A DNA stretch of 26,609 bases from Sphaeroforma arctica JP610 (GCF_001186125.1 NW_014039812.1:2501-29109), one strand, 5' to 3'; numbered from the stretch's first letter, positions 1-10,118 are shown. The notes: generated by a model from the letters alone, not told the origin. Translations and numbers: made by a program.

Positions 1-127
1 ACAACGCTATACAAGTACACTAACCGTTCTAGTCTACGTTCTGCTCCTCTAGTCAGGGGCATGAGCAGACCGCAACTACCACTCAGCCGCTCCTCCAGAC
101 ACCTCTCACATGTCTCTGTATAATTCG
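1..127. other. Unassigned left edge
   Basis: This is moderately C-rich sequence before the satellite. One forward frame is open from base 1 to about 120, but the translation (Ser/Arg/Leu-rich) does not resemble an aquaporin exon or anything else I know. It is probably intron or flank of the aquaglyceroporin gene. Confidence 0.3.
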
Positions 128-450
128 ACGTCGCTGGCATGAATACGAAACAACACAATATCAACCAATTGTATCTCTCTAAACAACTCAATACCAACCA
201 ACTGCAACTCTCTAAACAACTCAATACCAACCAGCTGCATCACTTAAAACAACTCTATACCAACCAATTGCATCTCTCTAAACAATTCAATACCAACCAA
301 TTGCATCTCTTTCAACAACTCAATGTCAACCAATTGCATCTCTCAAAACAGCTCAATACCAACCAATTGCATCTCTTGTATACAAATTAATATTAACCAA
401 TTGCACCTCTTTAGACTACTCAATACCAATCAACTGCATTTTCGTTCAAT
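128..450. repeat. 33-bp tandem satellite, block 1
   Basis: A 33-bp unit is repeated about nine times, with the core CTCAATACCAACCAATTGCA followed by a TCTCTaAA stretch. Unit starts at 161, 194 and 227 show the exact 33-bp step. Because 33 is a multiple of three, each strand stays open in some frames, giving an 11-residue periodic peptide (NTNQLHLSKQL) that is a by-product of the satellite and not a protein. The copies are fairly similar at first and drift towards the right. Confidence 0.9.
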
Positions 451-560
451 ACAAAAATATTCACTGTCTTGCTTTGAGATCCCCCCTCTCTCCCTCTCTC
501 TCTCTCTTTCGTTTTTGTTTTAAAAAGTATATATATATCAGTGGAAACGAGCGACTTAAC

Positions 561-720
561 GTGGTCAAATCACAGGTCATAGCGTACAAAACAAAATATT
601 TGTTTTCTTCAATAGTCTCTTTGATTAAAAAAATGTTGTTAGTGCCTTTTTCAGAATCAAGGAGACTGTTGAAGAAAACAAGTATTTTGTTTTGTGCGCT
701 ATGACTTGTGATTTGACCAC
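561..720 (+). repeat. Long hairpin / foldback element in an aquaglyceroporin intron
   Basis: The arms 561-620 and 661-720 are inverted copies of each other; by hand alignment 55 of 60 positions match. The five differences (575, 585, 599, 613, 620 on the left arm) all leave G-U pairs if the plus strand is transcribed. The pairing continues inward with TTGATT (621-626) against AATCAA (655-660), leaving a loop of about 28 nt with A-run and T-run ends, and outward more weakly through GCGACTTAAC against the complement of 721-738. It may be a MITE or foldback transposon, or the precursor of small RNAs. No transposase terminal motif or clear target duplication was found. Confidence 0.8.
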
Positions 721-904
721 GTACAGTGGTAAGTTCGCAAAAGAGACTGACTATATATCAGTATTTCGATTGGAGGATATTCACACTATTCCTCGAACTG
801 AATTGGGCACAGTCACACCAGCGTTGGTCAACAAAAAGTGTGTGTTTGATGTGAATGTCATCAGGCAAAAAAAAATCTACAAAAGGGGGTAGTGGTTTGG
901 CGCG

Positions 905-1115
905 ATCATATCTCTTTAAACAACTTAATACGAACCAAATGCATTTCTTACAATAGCTCAATACCAACCTATTGCATCTCTTTAAATAGCTCAATACTAA
1001 CCAAATACATCTCTTTAAACAGCTCAATACCAACCAATTGCATTTCATTAAACAACTCATAACCAACCAATTACATCTCTTTAAACACCTCAATACCAAC
1101 CAATCGCTTCACTGC
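905..1115. repeat. 33-bp tandem satellite, block 2
   Basis: This is the same 33-bp family as in 128-450 (CTCAATACCAACCAATTGCA with TCTCTTTAAA), about six degenerate copies ending just before the splice acceptor of the first visible aquaglyceroporin exon. The two blocks read in the same direction and are separated by about 450 bp containing the long hairpin, as if a single array had been split by an insertion. Confidence 0.85.
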
Positions 1116-1131
1116 GTTCTTCTACTCTTAG

Positions 1132-2628
1132 AGAACGGATACTTGATGCCCAACGAGGATGGCATGACCGCCTTTGTGAACCAGACCAGTCCGTTTATGG
1201 TTGGTGCACTAGTGACGGGCTGCGTACTTGGCTATGTTGGGCCAACGTAAGTAACTCTATAGTGCAACAGTGGTTTCATGATATGGCATGCAGGTGTCAC
1301 AATGATGTCATGTCACGCCTATCAAATGTGTCAATGGTTGAGTTGTCTAAGTGTACTAAATGATGTCATGTCATGCCTATCAAATGTGACAATGGGTGGG
1401 TTGTCTAAGTGTACTGCAGGTGTCACTATTCCTCTAGCGACAACCTGTACTTTCTACGATCGACGTACTGATGACTGTATGTGTGCTCGGCTATGTGAGA
1501 CCAGTGTAGATAGTCTTCGTAGCACCTTGCCCGTGTCTCTTTGGTGTCCTATCAGAGACTTGCAGGTGTCACAGTGGTGCCTTTGATGGAAAGTTCGGGA
1601 CAATCCACAGTCTGCTGTAGCGATATTCTTTGCCGTTTGCGTGAGCGACATCTATGTTGTAAAAAGTAGCGAGTACAGTGAATAGCCGACCCATGCTTAC
1701 TGTGTCCTGTTAGTGTAGTTTATGGAATGTGTCACATCGGTGTTATTTAGAGTGTGTGTCGTCTGGCGAAAGGTTTAGGGCGAGCCTAAGGGACTCGAAC
1801 GGCCCTGTCAGCACGCATACATTCACACTTACACCGTCATATACTCATATGTATGTATGTACGTACGTATGTATGTATGTATGTATGAAGCGATCAACTG
1901 AACTTCATACTCCGTCACATACCTACTAGCGGATTCGCCGCGAACGCTGCCAGAGATCTTGCGCCGCGCTTCTTCCACTTTATCGCGCCCATTCCAAATA
2001 AGGGACCGTCAGAGTGGCACTACGCCTGGGTCCCAATTCTAGGGCCATACATTGGCGGTACTATCGCTGGTATGTGTGCTTGCATTTACGACACCTATGT
2101 TTGTATATATTGTTATGGATGTTTACTACTCGATAAACAGAAGGTTAGATCGAATAGGGAAGACTTATCGAGTGACACTACGCTTGTGTCAGTTTGTAAG
2201 CCCGTACGTTTACTACGTTGACTGCATCATCGCTGGTATGAGTAGGAGCACCAACAATACCGGCATACCATACTATTCACGTAGCACTCCGCCCCATTTA
2301 GTATCTGTGAGTAGGAACACCGACATTACCGGCATACCATACTATTCACGTAGCACTCCGCCCCATTTAGTATCTGTGAGTAGGAACGCCGACATTACCG
2401 GCATACTATACTATTCACGTAGCAGTCCACTTCATTTACCAGTATACGCAAGTGTGGATGTAGCATATCAAACCAATGAGAAGGTACCTCACTAGTCCAC
2501 CCATTTGCTCTCCCGTCGTCACAGGTCTGTGTTTTGTCGGCACGAGGAATCTGCTCACATACCCCGCCTGGTCGTCGGCGATTGTATCACAACAAACAAT
2601 GTTCGGCGGCTTGACGGATGTGTTTTAA
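1132..2628 (+). CDS. Aquaglyceroporin (MIP family), 3' part of gene, three exons
   Basis: This is a membrane channel for glycerol, water and similar small solutes; only the C-terminal half lies in the window. Exons are 1132-1246, 1930-2069 and 2525-2628 (stop TAA 2626-2628). Introns begin GTAAGT and GTATGT and end in AG; the phases match (2 then 1), giving one reading frame. Exon 1 encodes a transmembrane helix (SPFMVGALVTGCVLGYVGP). Exon 2 starts with GFAANAARDLAPRFF, which matches the second pore signature of the family (usually GFAxNPARDxxPR), followed by the last helix (WVPILGPYIGGTIAG). The Asp after the Arg is typical of glycerol-conducting members. The signature Pro is Ala here, so the motif is NAA. 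Exon 1 begins mid-codon after a pyrimidine-rich acceptor, so earlier exons must lie to the left; I could not find them in 1-1131. The family assignment is firm; substrate and function are inferred. Confidence 0.85.
1290..1425. repeat. 58-bp tandem repeat in intron
   Basis: The segment starting AATGATGTCATGTCA at 1301 recurs at 1359, giving a step of 58 bp. It includes CCTATCAAATGTG, a near-identical GAGTTGTCTAAGTGTACT and a flanking GCAGGTGTCAC that also appears at 1562. There are about two copies, in the intron between the first two visible aquaglyceroporin exons. Confidence 0.75.
1465..1512 (+). pseudogene. Decayed extra copy of the first visible aquaglyceroporin exon end
   Basis: Aligned without gaps to 1206-1253 (end of exon 1 plus its splice donor), 32 of 48 bases match, including the run GGCTATGT. 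Twelve of the 16 differences are transitions, as expected of an old duplicate. It sits in the following intron in the same direction. The reading frame no longer gives an aquaporin-like peptide. This is inferred from a short hand alignment. Confidence 0.45.
2153..2240 (+). pseudogene. Decayed extra copy of the second visible aquaglyceroporin exon end
   Basis: This resembles 1997-2075 (second half of exon 2 and its donor) with a few small gaps. Shared parts are AATA-GGGA, GAGTGRCACTACGC, the CCRTACRTT stretch and the 3' end ATCGCTGGTATG, which includes the exon/intron junction. It lies about 155 bp downstream in the intron, in the same direction, and leads straight into the 69-bp repeat. The frame is broken by a stop, so it is unlikely to be used as an exon. 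Confidence 0.45.
2241..2447. repeat. 69-bp tandem repeat, three copies
   Basis: Copies start AGTAGGAACACCGACATTAC at 2241 (slightly changed), 2310 and 2379, an exact 69-bp step; the last copy is more diverged at its end. It lies in the last aquaglyceroporin intron. As 69 is divisible by three, one frame stays open from 2052 to 2495, but that frame is not the frame of the exons. Confidence 0.9.
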
Positions 2629-5600
2629 AATTAAAACCAAGCCCATCTTAGCGAAATCGTATCACATTCATTGGCCTTCGGAGCCTTGAGTATAGTTCTC
2701 TGAAAATAGTGCGTATCGTGATAACACGGTATACCCGATTGTAATCCTACCTAGCCGTATGTAGTGTGCTTGGTGAATGTCTTCTGATGAGTTACTTCCT
2801 CGCAGAAGTGACTACATTCGTCAAACTCAGATGTTGGTCTGTGTCGCGTGGTAGCTTGTTCATTGAGTGTTGCCGTGTTCGCCTTCTGCAGGAATTGTAT
2901 TTGTCCAGCATGGCGCTAGCAAACTATGTAGAAACACAGGCAGATGTACTTATTCTGAATATTGGGGTGTATCCTCGATTCTTTTGCGCCACAAAACAAC
3001 TGAGGTGATTTAAACAGCGAAGCAGGCCGGACGGATGTAGCTCATAAAAATAATAAGCTTGTCGAGGGATTACAACCACCGACGACAGCTCTAGAACCTA
3101 CTTCTAGGATTATACTGCCAGCTTTAGAACCTACTTCTAGGATTGTACTGCTAGCCGAATTGAGGATATCGACGGCTTGACAAATGCGGTTTTTAAGCCC
3201 CATGCCCTCGCTTCAGAGTGCATGGTGCTGTAGGTTTGTGGGGAAGTGGTTTGAACTTTGTAGCCCCACTTGTCACACGTCTCGGCAGTAGGAGCCTGCT
3301 CAGCTAAATAAATTCTAGAAGCCTGTGCAAACGATCGCGGTTTCTATTGAGGTGACGGGTAAGTGTACCTGTACGCCGCAGCGGCTTTTGGGTATTTGTG
3401 AGGAGTCGCAGTTGTGTACGTAGTGTGAGATGAGCATGTGTGACGTAGAGCTGGAGATGTCCGAATACGTCACAATATGTATGATTTGCTCTTATTTCCT
3501 ACTGATAGTATTTATTTATGTGTTGGTGTGTCACCACCGGCTGACTACAACGCCAGGACGTGCAGGATTATAGAATGACTGGTCATGGGCATTGATGCAG
3601 TATCAATACCTCAGTAAGCTTGATTGCAGATCTGAATGATGAATACGACTCGTAAATTCAAAATTATCATGCGTCTTCTAATATAACAGTTCATATGGTG
3701 GTTACGACGCAGCGATGGAGAGTCCTTCCTAAATGGAATGGCTGACACATTCCCGTTTTTTTAGATGCTCTTTTTCACATGCTCATTTACAATCGATTGA
3801 CAAAATGGTTGGCCCTAAAACAGACATAGCGCGAGAACAACATCGAAGGCATTCAAATGCTTATTGTGTCTATCACCCTGAGACTCAAGAGTCTCGGATC
3901 ACGCGCATCAAGCTCAAAGACGTTTAATTCGTCAGATTTGTAGTGAAGTTCTTGTATAATCGCGAGTATTAGGTTTACATTCAGCTTAATACAAGTAGTT
4001 GTAGGGCCTTTTTACTTAGTAGCAAACATCCTGCTGTTCGCAAAAGGATGGGAATGGCGTGATATTGAACGAAAGCTAACGCAGTAGAACAATGCCAAGC
4101 TGCGTAGGAGACTAGTTGATGGTTAATATACATATGAAATACAGCTTTCCGTTGTCCAAGGTAAAAAACGTTAAGTAAAACTTTTAGATATCTAAGATAC
4201 GGTAAATCGACATGAGATATCTCAAATTCATGGCCAGCAAGCCATAGCGTCACATTTCAAGCAGGGTTAGTGACATACGGCTAAAAGGAATGCAGGAAGA
4301 AGTACATGGCTGACATAAGGCGACGCAAGTATTTTCAAAATAAAATCATGTATTTCGCGAGTGATGGTGGTGATTTTTTTCATATACAGGTTATTGATAT
4401 TTGAGACTATCCGAAGTGAAGATGGAACGCAATTTTGCTCATACAGTATGTGGTGTATGTTTTGTACTCCTCCACGGACATTGTTCACGGATAAGAAGTA
4501 ACTAAAATCCGAAATAGTAGCAGTACGTAAATACGACAAATTATGAGCTATTAATATGTTTTGAAATTGATGCCTATATGTTCTCAAAAACTTATGTTGT
4601 TAAACACACATGCATCGACTATTTTCCGTACAATGACGAAAATATAGGCAATATATCTTTAAATTGTATGATGTAGTTGATAATAAAAACACACTATAGA
4701 AAAAGGCTCAGTATGAAGAAACCTGTCAGACGTGGGAGCACCGGTGATCAGCCGATCGGTGGTCGCGAGCCACCAGTCTGGGAACTACTCCAGGCTTGAG
4801 ATAACTTTATATTACGACCTCCCTCGGATACCTTAAAAGAGCATTGGTCTATACAGATGGACAGTCATGAGGTATCAGGCTTCCGTGTATGGAATCTGGC
4901 CAATCTTGCAGTAAGAGTCTAACGTGACCGCCGTCGTATGGAGTATGAACTTATCAGCACTCCGATGAATGTTTGCTATTTGAGTCAGAATTGTATATTT
5001 CTGTGATCAGGCAACTATTGTGAGTTTTTGTGCACCGGTGAAAGTGATTATAAAATGGGAATTAAGCATGATTTTGCACTACCAGTGTTTCGCATCGTGT
5101 ATTGGTTAGGACCCTGGCAACAGCCTCAATGCTGAAAAATCTTACTTGATTATTTTATACAATACAGTAGTAGAAACACCAAATCCACAATATACCATGC
5201 TATTTTGACTACCAAAGGCCTATGGTATATTTTTAGCACAGTCTTGTAATAATTGTAGTCCGTATGCCTGGGCACCTCATTTCTGGCGGGCTAGACATAT
5301 GCGACCAAAAAAAGCCATGATTGTGATACTGGAAAGCTGGTTGATCTATGCGACGCGCTCGAGTGTATATATGGGTTATGTTAATAAATTCAATTGAATT
5401 GAACCGCCACAGTCCGCATGATATGCTAAGATATCAATAGTTGTAAATCTGTGAGTTTTGATATCTAAAGAATAAAAATTCAGGACCCATAAATCATACG
5501 CTTATTTTTAGCCCCTGTGCCCCTTATTTTTAAGCTGCTTTTCATATGAATCGGTCGTCTTAGTACCCCGAATATTAAGGAACGTTCTACCGTTTGAAAT

Positions 5601-6900
5601 CTGATTTTCACAGCGACCATTCAGCTAACAAAGTTTTGGTATGCTCAGATCGATTGAATTTTAATCTATTAAACTTCTTTTTAGCAATTTCTTGCGATCC
5701 GACACGTGTAAACCATACTATGACGATATGAATCGTTCATCCTTGTGAATATCCATCTATTTTAGATATACGGGACACAAACTAAAAATTCCGCCTACTG
5801 TTTGTGACAAACCAGTACAAGTGTTTTGCTAGTATACAAAACTTCAGCAGAGTCTAATGTTTCTGAATATTTGCGTAATAACTATGTAAACGAATACAGA
5901 TTTTGAAGTTGTGATTAAGAAATGCTATCATGTTGAAGGCAGAGTCAATGTTGCATACAATACGATCGTGAATACCTCAGATGCACTGATTTAGAACGAA
6001 ATCTTACCCGTCTCGATAAGAGTCTCAATAAGCCATTTGTTGTAACGTGTGTCGATGATTGTTTAAATCTATACTGCTAGTTTTAGGCCCAATTACTGAG
6101 TGGTATTAAATACAACGCAGTGGATGGTGCCCATGCAAGCGTTCAGAGCTATATACCAAGGCTGATTATATTTCCAACAGATGTAACATTTACTCAGTGC
6201 AAAGTACGCAGGAAATCGCGTGAAAATTCATTCAAAATTCATTCAAAATTGAAACAATCTTTATTTACGCAAAGGAAAACTCTCCCATTTCTTACTTGTC
6301 CATTGAATAAGTATGAAGAAACGTGAAAAATCTCGGTATTTATGACGACCATGTTCGACAGTCTAGCAATTGCTTTCGAAAGCAACAACAAGTTCACTCG
6401 CTTACCAGCCATTCCCCCCTTGTATATGCCAAACAGAATAAGCCAACCTTGTATTTATTTACATGAAGACTTTAAAGCATCGCCTAAAAACACATTTTGA
6501 ATGTGCTATTGGTAAAACTAAAAACATGTATTTTGACCACATACCGGTTAACGCAGGGAGGTTTGAATTGGATTCTGTGCTAACACCGAGTCGGGACAAT
6601 GACAGAGTCCGGAAATAATTCGACTTGAATGGGCTGGTATACAAAGTGTGAAATATTGTATTGCACTGAGTTGACCCGTGCGATGCTTGATGTGCAGCTG
6701 CAAGTATGAAGCATTTTGAAAATGATAAGGTACGTGGAATATGGGCCTTTATGCATAGTTTGAACGGGATCAAATGTACATATAAGTTTACTAGATATAC
6801 ACAAATAGAAACGCTTATTCTTTAGTCGAAAAGACTCACAGCAAACGATATGCTCCCTTCAAGTGTCTCAATACTCATGTTTTTCTTTTCCTTTCGTGCA
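2629..6900. other. AT-rich intergenic stretch with no recognisable gene
   Basis: No open frame here shows a domain I recognise; the longest (80 codons at 2766-3008, 106 at 4267-4587 minus, 104 at 6459-6773 minus) have no family resemblance and no supporting splice pattern. The first part must contain the 3' UTR of the aquaglyceroporin gene, but the first AATAAA I see on the plus strand is far away at 3307-3312. Small structures include paired short hairpins at 4738-4790 and a 9-bp inverted repeat (ATATACCAT) around 5191-5229. Confidence 0.5.
3087..3153. repeat. 33-bp direct duplication containing a hairpin
   Basis: AGCTCTAGAACCTACTTCTA at 3087 recurs at 3120 as AGCTTTAGAACCTACTTCTA, with nearly identical following bases. 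In the first copy the core is a small palindrome, CTAGAA - CCTAC - TTCTAG. Confidence 0.75.
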
Positions 6901-6914
6901 TATACTAGTGACCC

Positions 6915-7345
6915 CATTTGCTTATGACTCTTGCATTGTTGCTTTTGGTAAATATGAAATGTACGTATTATGATACAGTTCGTGTGGGTCCCCTGTGATG
7001 TCACATTGCGTTGAGGACAGGTGCTGCATAATACGAATTCGTTTCCTTATTCGCGCAGATGCTAAAGACATCTTTTGCTTATGACTCTTATATGTTCGCT
7101 TTTGGTAAATATGAAATGTACGTATTATGATACAGTTTGTGTGGATCCCCTGTGATGTCACATTGCGTTGAGGACAGGTGCTGCATAATACGAATTCTTT
7201 TCCTTATTCGCGCAGGTGCTAAAGACATCTTTTGCTTATGACTCTTACATGTTCGCTTTTGGTAAATATAAAATGTAGGTATTATGATGTAGTCCAGGTG
7301 GATCCCCTGTATCACATGCGTTGAGGACAGGAGCTGCATAATATG
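6915..7345. repeat. 157-bp tandem repeat, nearly three copies
   Basis: The landmark CTTATGACTCTT occurs at 6921, 7078 and 7235, an exact step of 157 bp twice. Each copy carries GGTAAATATRAAATGTA, a variant of GTGGATCCCCTG and GTTGAGGACAGGTGCTGCAT; the last copy is cut short and more diverged. Overlapping minus-strand open frames of 60-83 codons here are repeats of one another and look like by-products of the array. No coding function is evident. Confidence 0.92.
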
Positions 7346-7990
7346 AATAATCAGTAAATTTGTAGACGATACGTAGAGGTGAATATTTGAGGCTACGCCT
7401 GATAGTAACCTTGGGGACTATCTCCGTTTAAACACCCTTCATGCTCTATGAAGAGACTTGGATGTTCAGTCTGAGTCTCAGATGATAGTTTTGGTGGATG
7501 TTCGATTGCAATTTAAGTTTCAAACTCAATATCGAACACAATCTTTTCGAAGTCGGATGCGCTTGTCCCACATGTCTATGCACAGACTTAATCAGCTCCC
7601 TTTTTCCGTCAAATCTATTATATTCGAAGGCAGCAGTACTTACTTAACGATGCTTCTGTATGAGAAGAAGCTCGTTCTAGAATCGTTTGTGTCAGTGGTG
7701 AAAAGCGTACAGGCACCAAAGACACCTTTTATATGACTTGTGTGCACACTTTTATGAATATGAAATTAATGTATTCATATACTCTGCAAATCGCGAAATA
7801 CACTCACACATACATCATTTCTTGTTGTTCTTTCTGTTGCGTACTGTGCCTAGCTCAATTGTTGTAGCTTTGATCAGCCGATGCGCACCTGTGATAAGAG
7901 TGTTACCTTGCTTCGTGAACCTGGATGCCTCAGGGGGCCGCTCATCTTTGGACTAAAGTTATGCTCGTCTAGTGCAACATACACTTGAGC
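7346..7990. other. No recognisable gene
   Basis: Two short plus-strand open frames (7458-7736, 92 codons; 7738-7956, 72 codons) show no domain I recognise. The sequence is AT-rich and unstructured to the eye. The 3' end of the retrotransposon fossil to the right may reach into it, but I cannot place that boundary. Confidence 0.35.
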
Positions 7991-8299
7991 TTTTAAATGT
8001 GGGGTTCATTCCTCCATTGTATAAATATTCGCTCACCAAGTATTAAGTTTTTCTTGTGGACATTGTTGCCTTCGACGCGGGATGAAAGGAAAGTGCCAAA
8101 GGACATCATAACGTCTACATATTCAGGGTTGGAATTGACTTTAGCTTTTGTAGGGACGCGAAGAATTTCGGTGCAATTTGTTTTATTGACTGGGTAGTCA
8201 GTGTTCAAGCAGAACAATACAGACGTCTACAACTGTATATTGTCTGATCGAGCTTTACCGGGTATATGATCAAATCATACACATTGCTCGCTACCACCT

Positions 8300-8730
8300 A
8301 GCGTCCATAAAAGTCATAGAAGCTCCCCAATTCACCATCGAATGACGTCGCTGCGAAGTGAGGTATGATGTGATGATTGTGAAATGGGTGCGTCTGTGCT
8401 AATAACTGTGCGGGCATGCGTCTACCTATTAGACCTGGCTCTATCGATTTGCGCTTTTCATTGCTGTATAAGTAGGCCAACCTACAAGGTTTGTGTATTT
8501 CCTGAAGCCGATTAGCCAGAACTGAAGCGTCCAATATATGAACTATCCACGATGCATCAATTTTGAGCCTCGTCGGACTGGCATTATAACAGACTGATAT
8601 ACCCTTGAATTGATTGTTTACAAGCGTCTTCCATCTTGTTGGGATGCGCGTTATCGACGAAGCAATGGGCCAGAAACACTACCATCTGTTCTCGATGGGG
8701 AACTGCAGTGTTGATGCTATTCTCAACAGC
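8300..8730 (-). pseudogene. Possible tyrosine recombinase part of the DIRS-like fossil
   Basis: At about 8727-8550 the minus strand encodes a helical stretch (YAVENSINTAVPHREQMVVF, continuing LAHCFVDNA) that resembles the N-terminal core-binding domain of tyrosine recombinases in DIRS, Ngaro and Crypton elements. The open stretch 8298-8534 that follows may be a continuation, but I cannot identify the catalytic Arg-His-Arg-Tyr set in it. The call depends on position and one motif. Confidence 0.35.
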
Positions 8731-8869
8731 GTATTTGCTCAAATACTTCATAGCGACTTAAAAGTTTCACTGTGTCACTTCGGCTAGTCCCCCGTTGCTC
8801 AGTTGCAGAACCACGGTATTGTAGTCGAGTTCCGCCCTTAGCTCCTTATGGGTTTGCTGCCGAGCAGCT

Positions 8870-9336
8870 GATATAATACTTCGGCATAAAGACTTGTCGG
8901 TGGTAAGGAGATCTCTAAAACCTGAGCAATGCTGTTTGGGTAGTGTGCTGCCCCTTCGTCGAGTTTTGTGAGGGCTAGGCCGTGTCTGACAATGTGCGGC
9001 CACTATATGGCTTTTCTCCATATTGGTATGATGATGACTGTCCGTTGTAATCGACGGCTAAGCTCTTGGAGTATCTGATCTAGCATGGCCACTGGATGCG
9101 CTAGGAGCTCGAGGGTCATAAAGACGTGTCGGGGGGGTATGGAGATCTCTTAACCCCGACCAATGCTGTCTGTATACTGCCCCTTCGTCGAGTTTTGTAA
9201 GGGCTAGGCCGTGTCTGACTTTGTGCGGCCACCATAAGGCTTTTCTCCATAATGGTATGATGACGACTGTCCGTTGCAATCCGTAATCGACGGTCCAGCT
9301 CTTGGAGTATCTGATCTAGCATGGTTTCCGGTGACG
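8870..9336 (-). repeat. 236-bp imperfect tandem duplication inside the DIRS-like fossil
   Basis: GTATCTGATCTAGCATGG at 9307 recurs at 9071 (step 236). The block CCCTTCGTCGAGTTTTGT (9181 and 8952) and AGATCTCT plus its flank recur with similar steps. The two copies differ at many sites, so the duplication is not recent. The left-hand copy keeps the uninterrupted version of the site where the solo LTR inserted in the other copy. Confidence 0.85.
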
Positions 9337-9340
9337 CTAG

Positions 9341-10118
9341 TGTGATATTCGGTCTATCAGGGCGATATTAACGCCTTAGAGTAATTAAACGCTTAGGTTA
9401 AATCTAAGTATAATTAAATTCGAAGTAAATAAACGAAATGAGCCTTTTAGTAAAGTTAGGTATGCCTCGTGAAAACAGCAATACTCTTGAGGGATTGTGA
9501 GGCTGAGACATTGCCTATATATAACCCTCTCAGTACTGTTTTCGCCGAAGGGATTCTATTTAATGTTTCGTTGTCGCTCTAATAGAAACTATTTAATGTT
9601 TCGTTGTCGCTCTAATAGAAACTATGGTATGTTTCGTTGGGGCGAATCCGAGAGACTCATAAAATTATATCTTTAGAAGAAGAAGAAATATATACTCTTG
9701 ATGTCCATAGTTATTGCATTAACCAATAACTTGCCACTTATCAAGAATTGCCGACTTAGCCTTCATCAGACTGTCACATCTGGTTGGCTGAACGGAGGAT
9801 AAACTAAGCAACACTAATAGTCCTTAGAAACCTATGTTCGGTTGAGCCATCTCGCTACCGAAGTATTCAGGTATAAATAGATTTGGAAGGTTAATATAGT
9901 TCTGTTAATAGAACTAGACCAAATCTTATATTTGGTATTTTACTGCGGCCTTTAATGGCCTTGTCCAAATATCTGATATGTAAAATGGAAAAGGTATTTA
10001 ATTAATAAAAACTGTTAAAACCTATTTAAGAGTTTACGTACTTTTAAGAGCACGTTTTACGTACTATTAAGAATACGTTTATATTACAAGATTCTAATGT
10101 GGAGGCCCGGCTTTTACA
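9341..10118 (+). mobile_element. Solo LTR (778 bp) with CTAG target duplication
   Basis: The segment starts TGTGATATTC and ends GGCTTTTACA, the TG...CA form of LTRs, and is flanked by CTAG on both sides (9337-9340 and 10119-10122). The sister copy of the surrounding tandem duplication has the uninterrupted site at 9101-9104, reading GCG-CTAG-GAGCTCGAGGG, which confirms both ends. Read on the plus strand it has a TATA-like TATATATAA at 9516-9524 and AATAAA at 10004-10009, so the LTR is probably oriented plus. No internal retroelement genes are present, so it looks like an LTR left after recombination. The LTR family cannot be named. Confidence 0.8.
9556..9635. repeat. 33-bp direct repeat inside the solo LTR
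   Basis: CTATTTAATGTTTCGTTGTC begins at 9556 and again at 9589, with the whole 33-bp unit identical; a third, partial copy (CTATGGTATGTTTCGTTGG) follows at 9622. It lies just after the TATA-like box of the LTR. Confidence 0.85.

Noticed and set aside
139-390. Open frame of 83 codons with an 11-residue repeat (NTNQLHLSKQL)
   Set aside because: It is the in-phase translation of the 33-bp satellite; the second block gives similar repeats on the other strand, and no non-repeat protein sequence is attached.
1780-1805. Possible tRNA T-arm on the minus strand (GTTCGAGTCCC)
   Set aside because: The T stem does not pair and no other tRNA arms are visible.
2052-2495. 147-codon open frame across the last aquaglyceroporin intron
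   Set aside because: It overlaps the exon 2 end in the wrong frame and stays open mainly because the 69-bp repeat is a multiple of three.
3733-3927. 64-codon open frame with a plausible-looking C-terminal half (KMVGPKTDIAREQHRRHSN)
   Set aside because: I could not link it to any family or to flanking exons; kept only as a note for a similarity search.
6822-7339. Three overlapping minus-strand frames of similar sequence (MTSQGIHTNC-type)
   Set aside because: They are the same 157-bp tandem unit read repeatedly; no domain and no independent evidence.
7458-7956. Two consecutive plus-strand open frames of 92 and 72 codons
   Set aside because: No domain recognised and different frames without splice-like joins.
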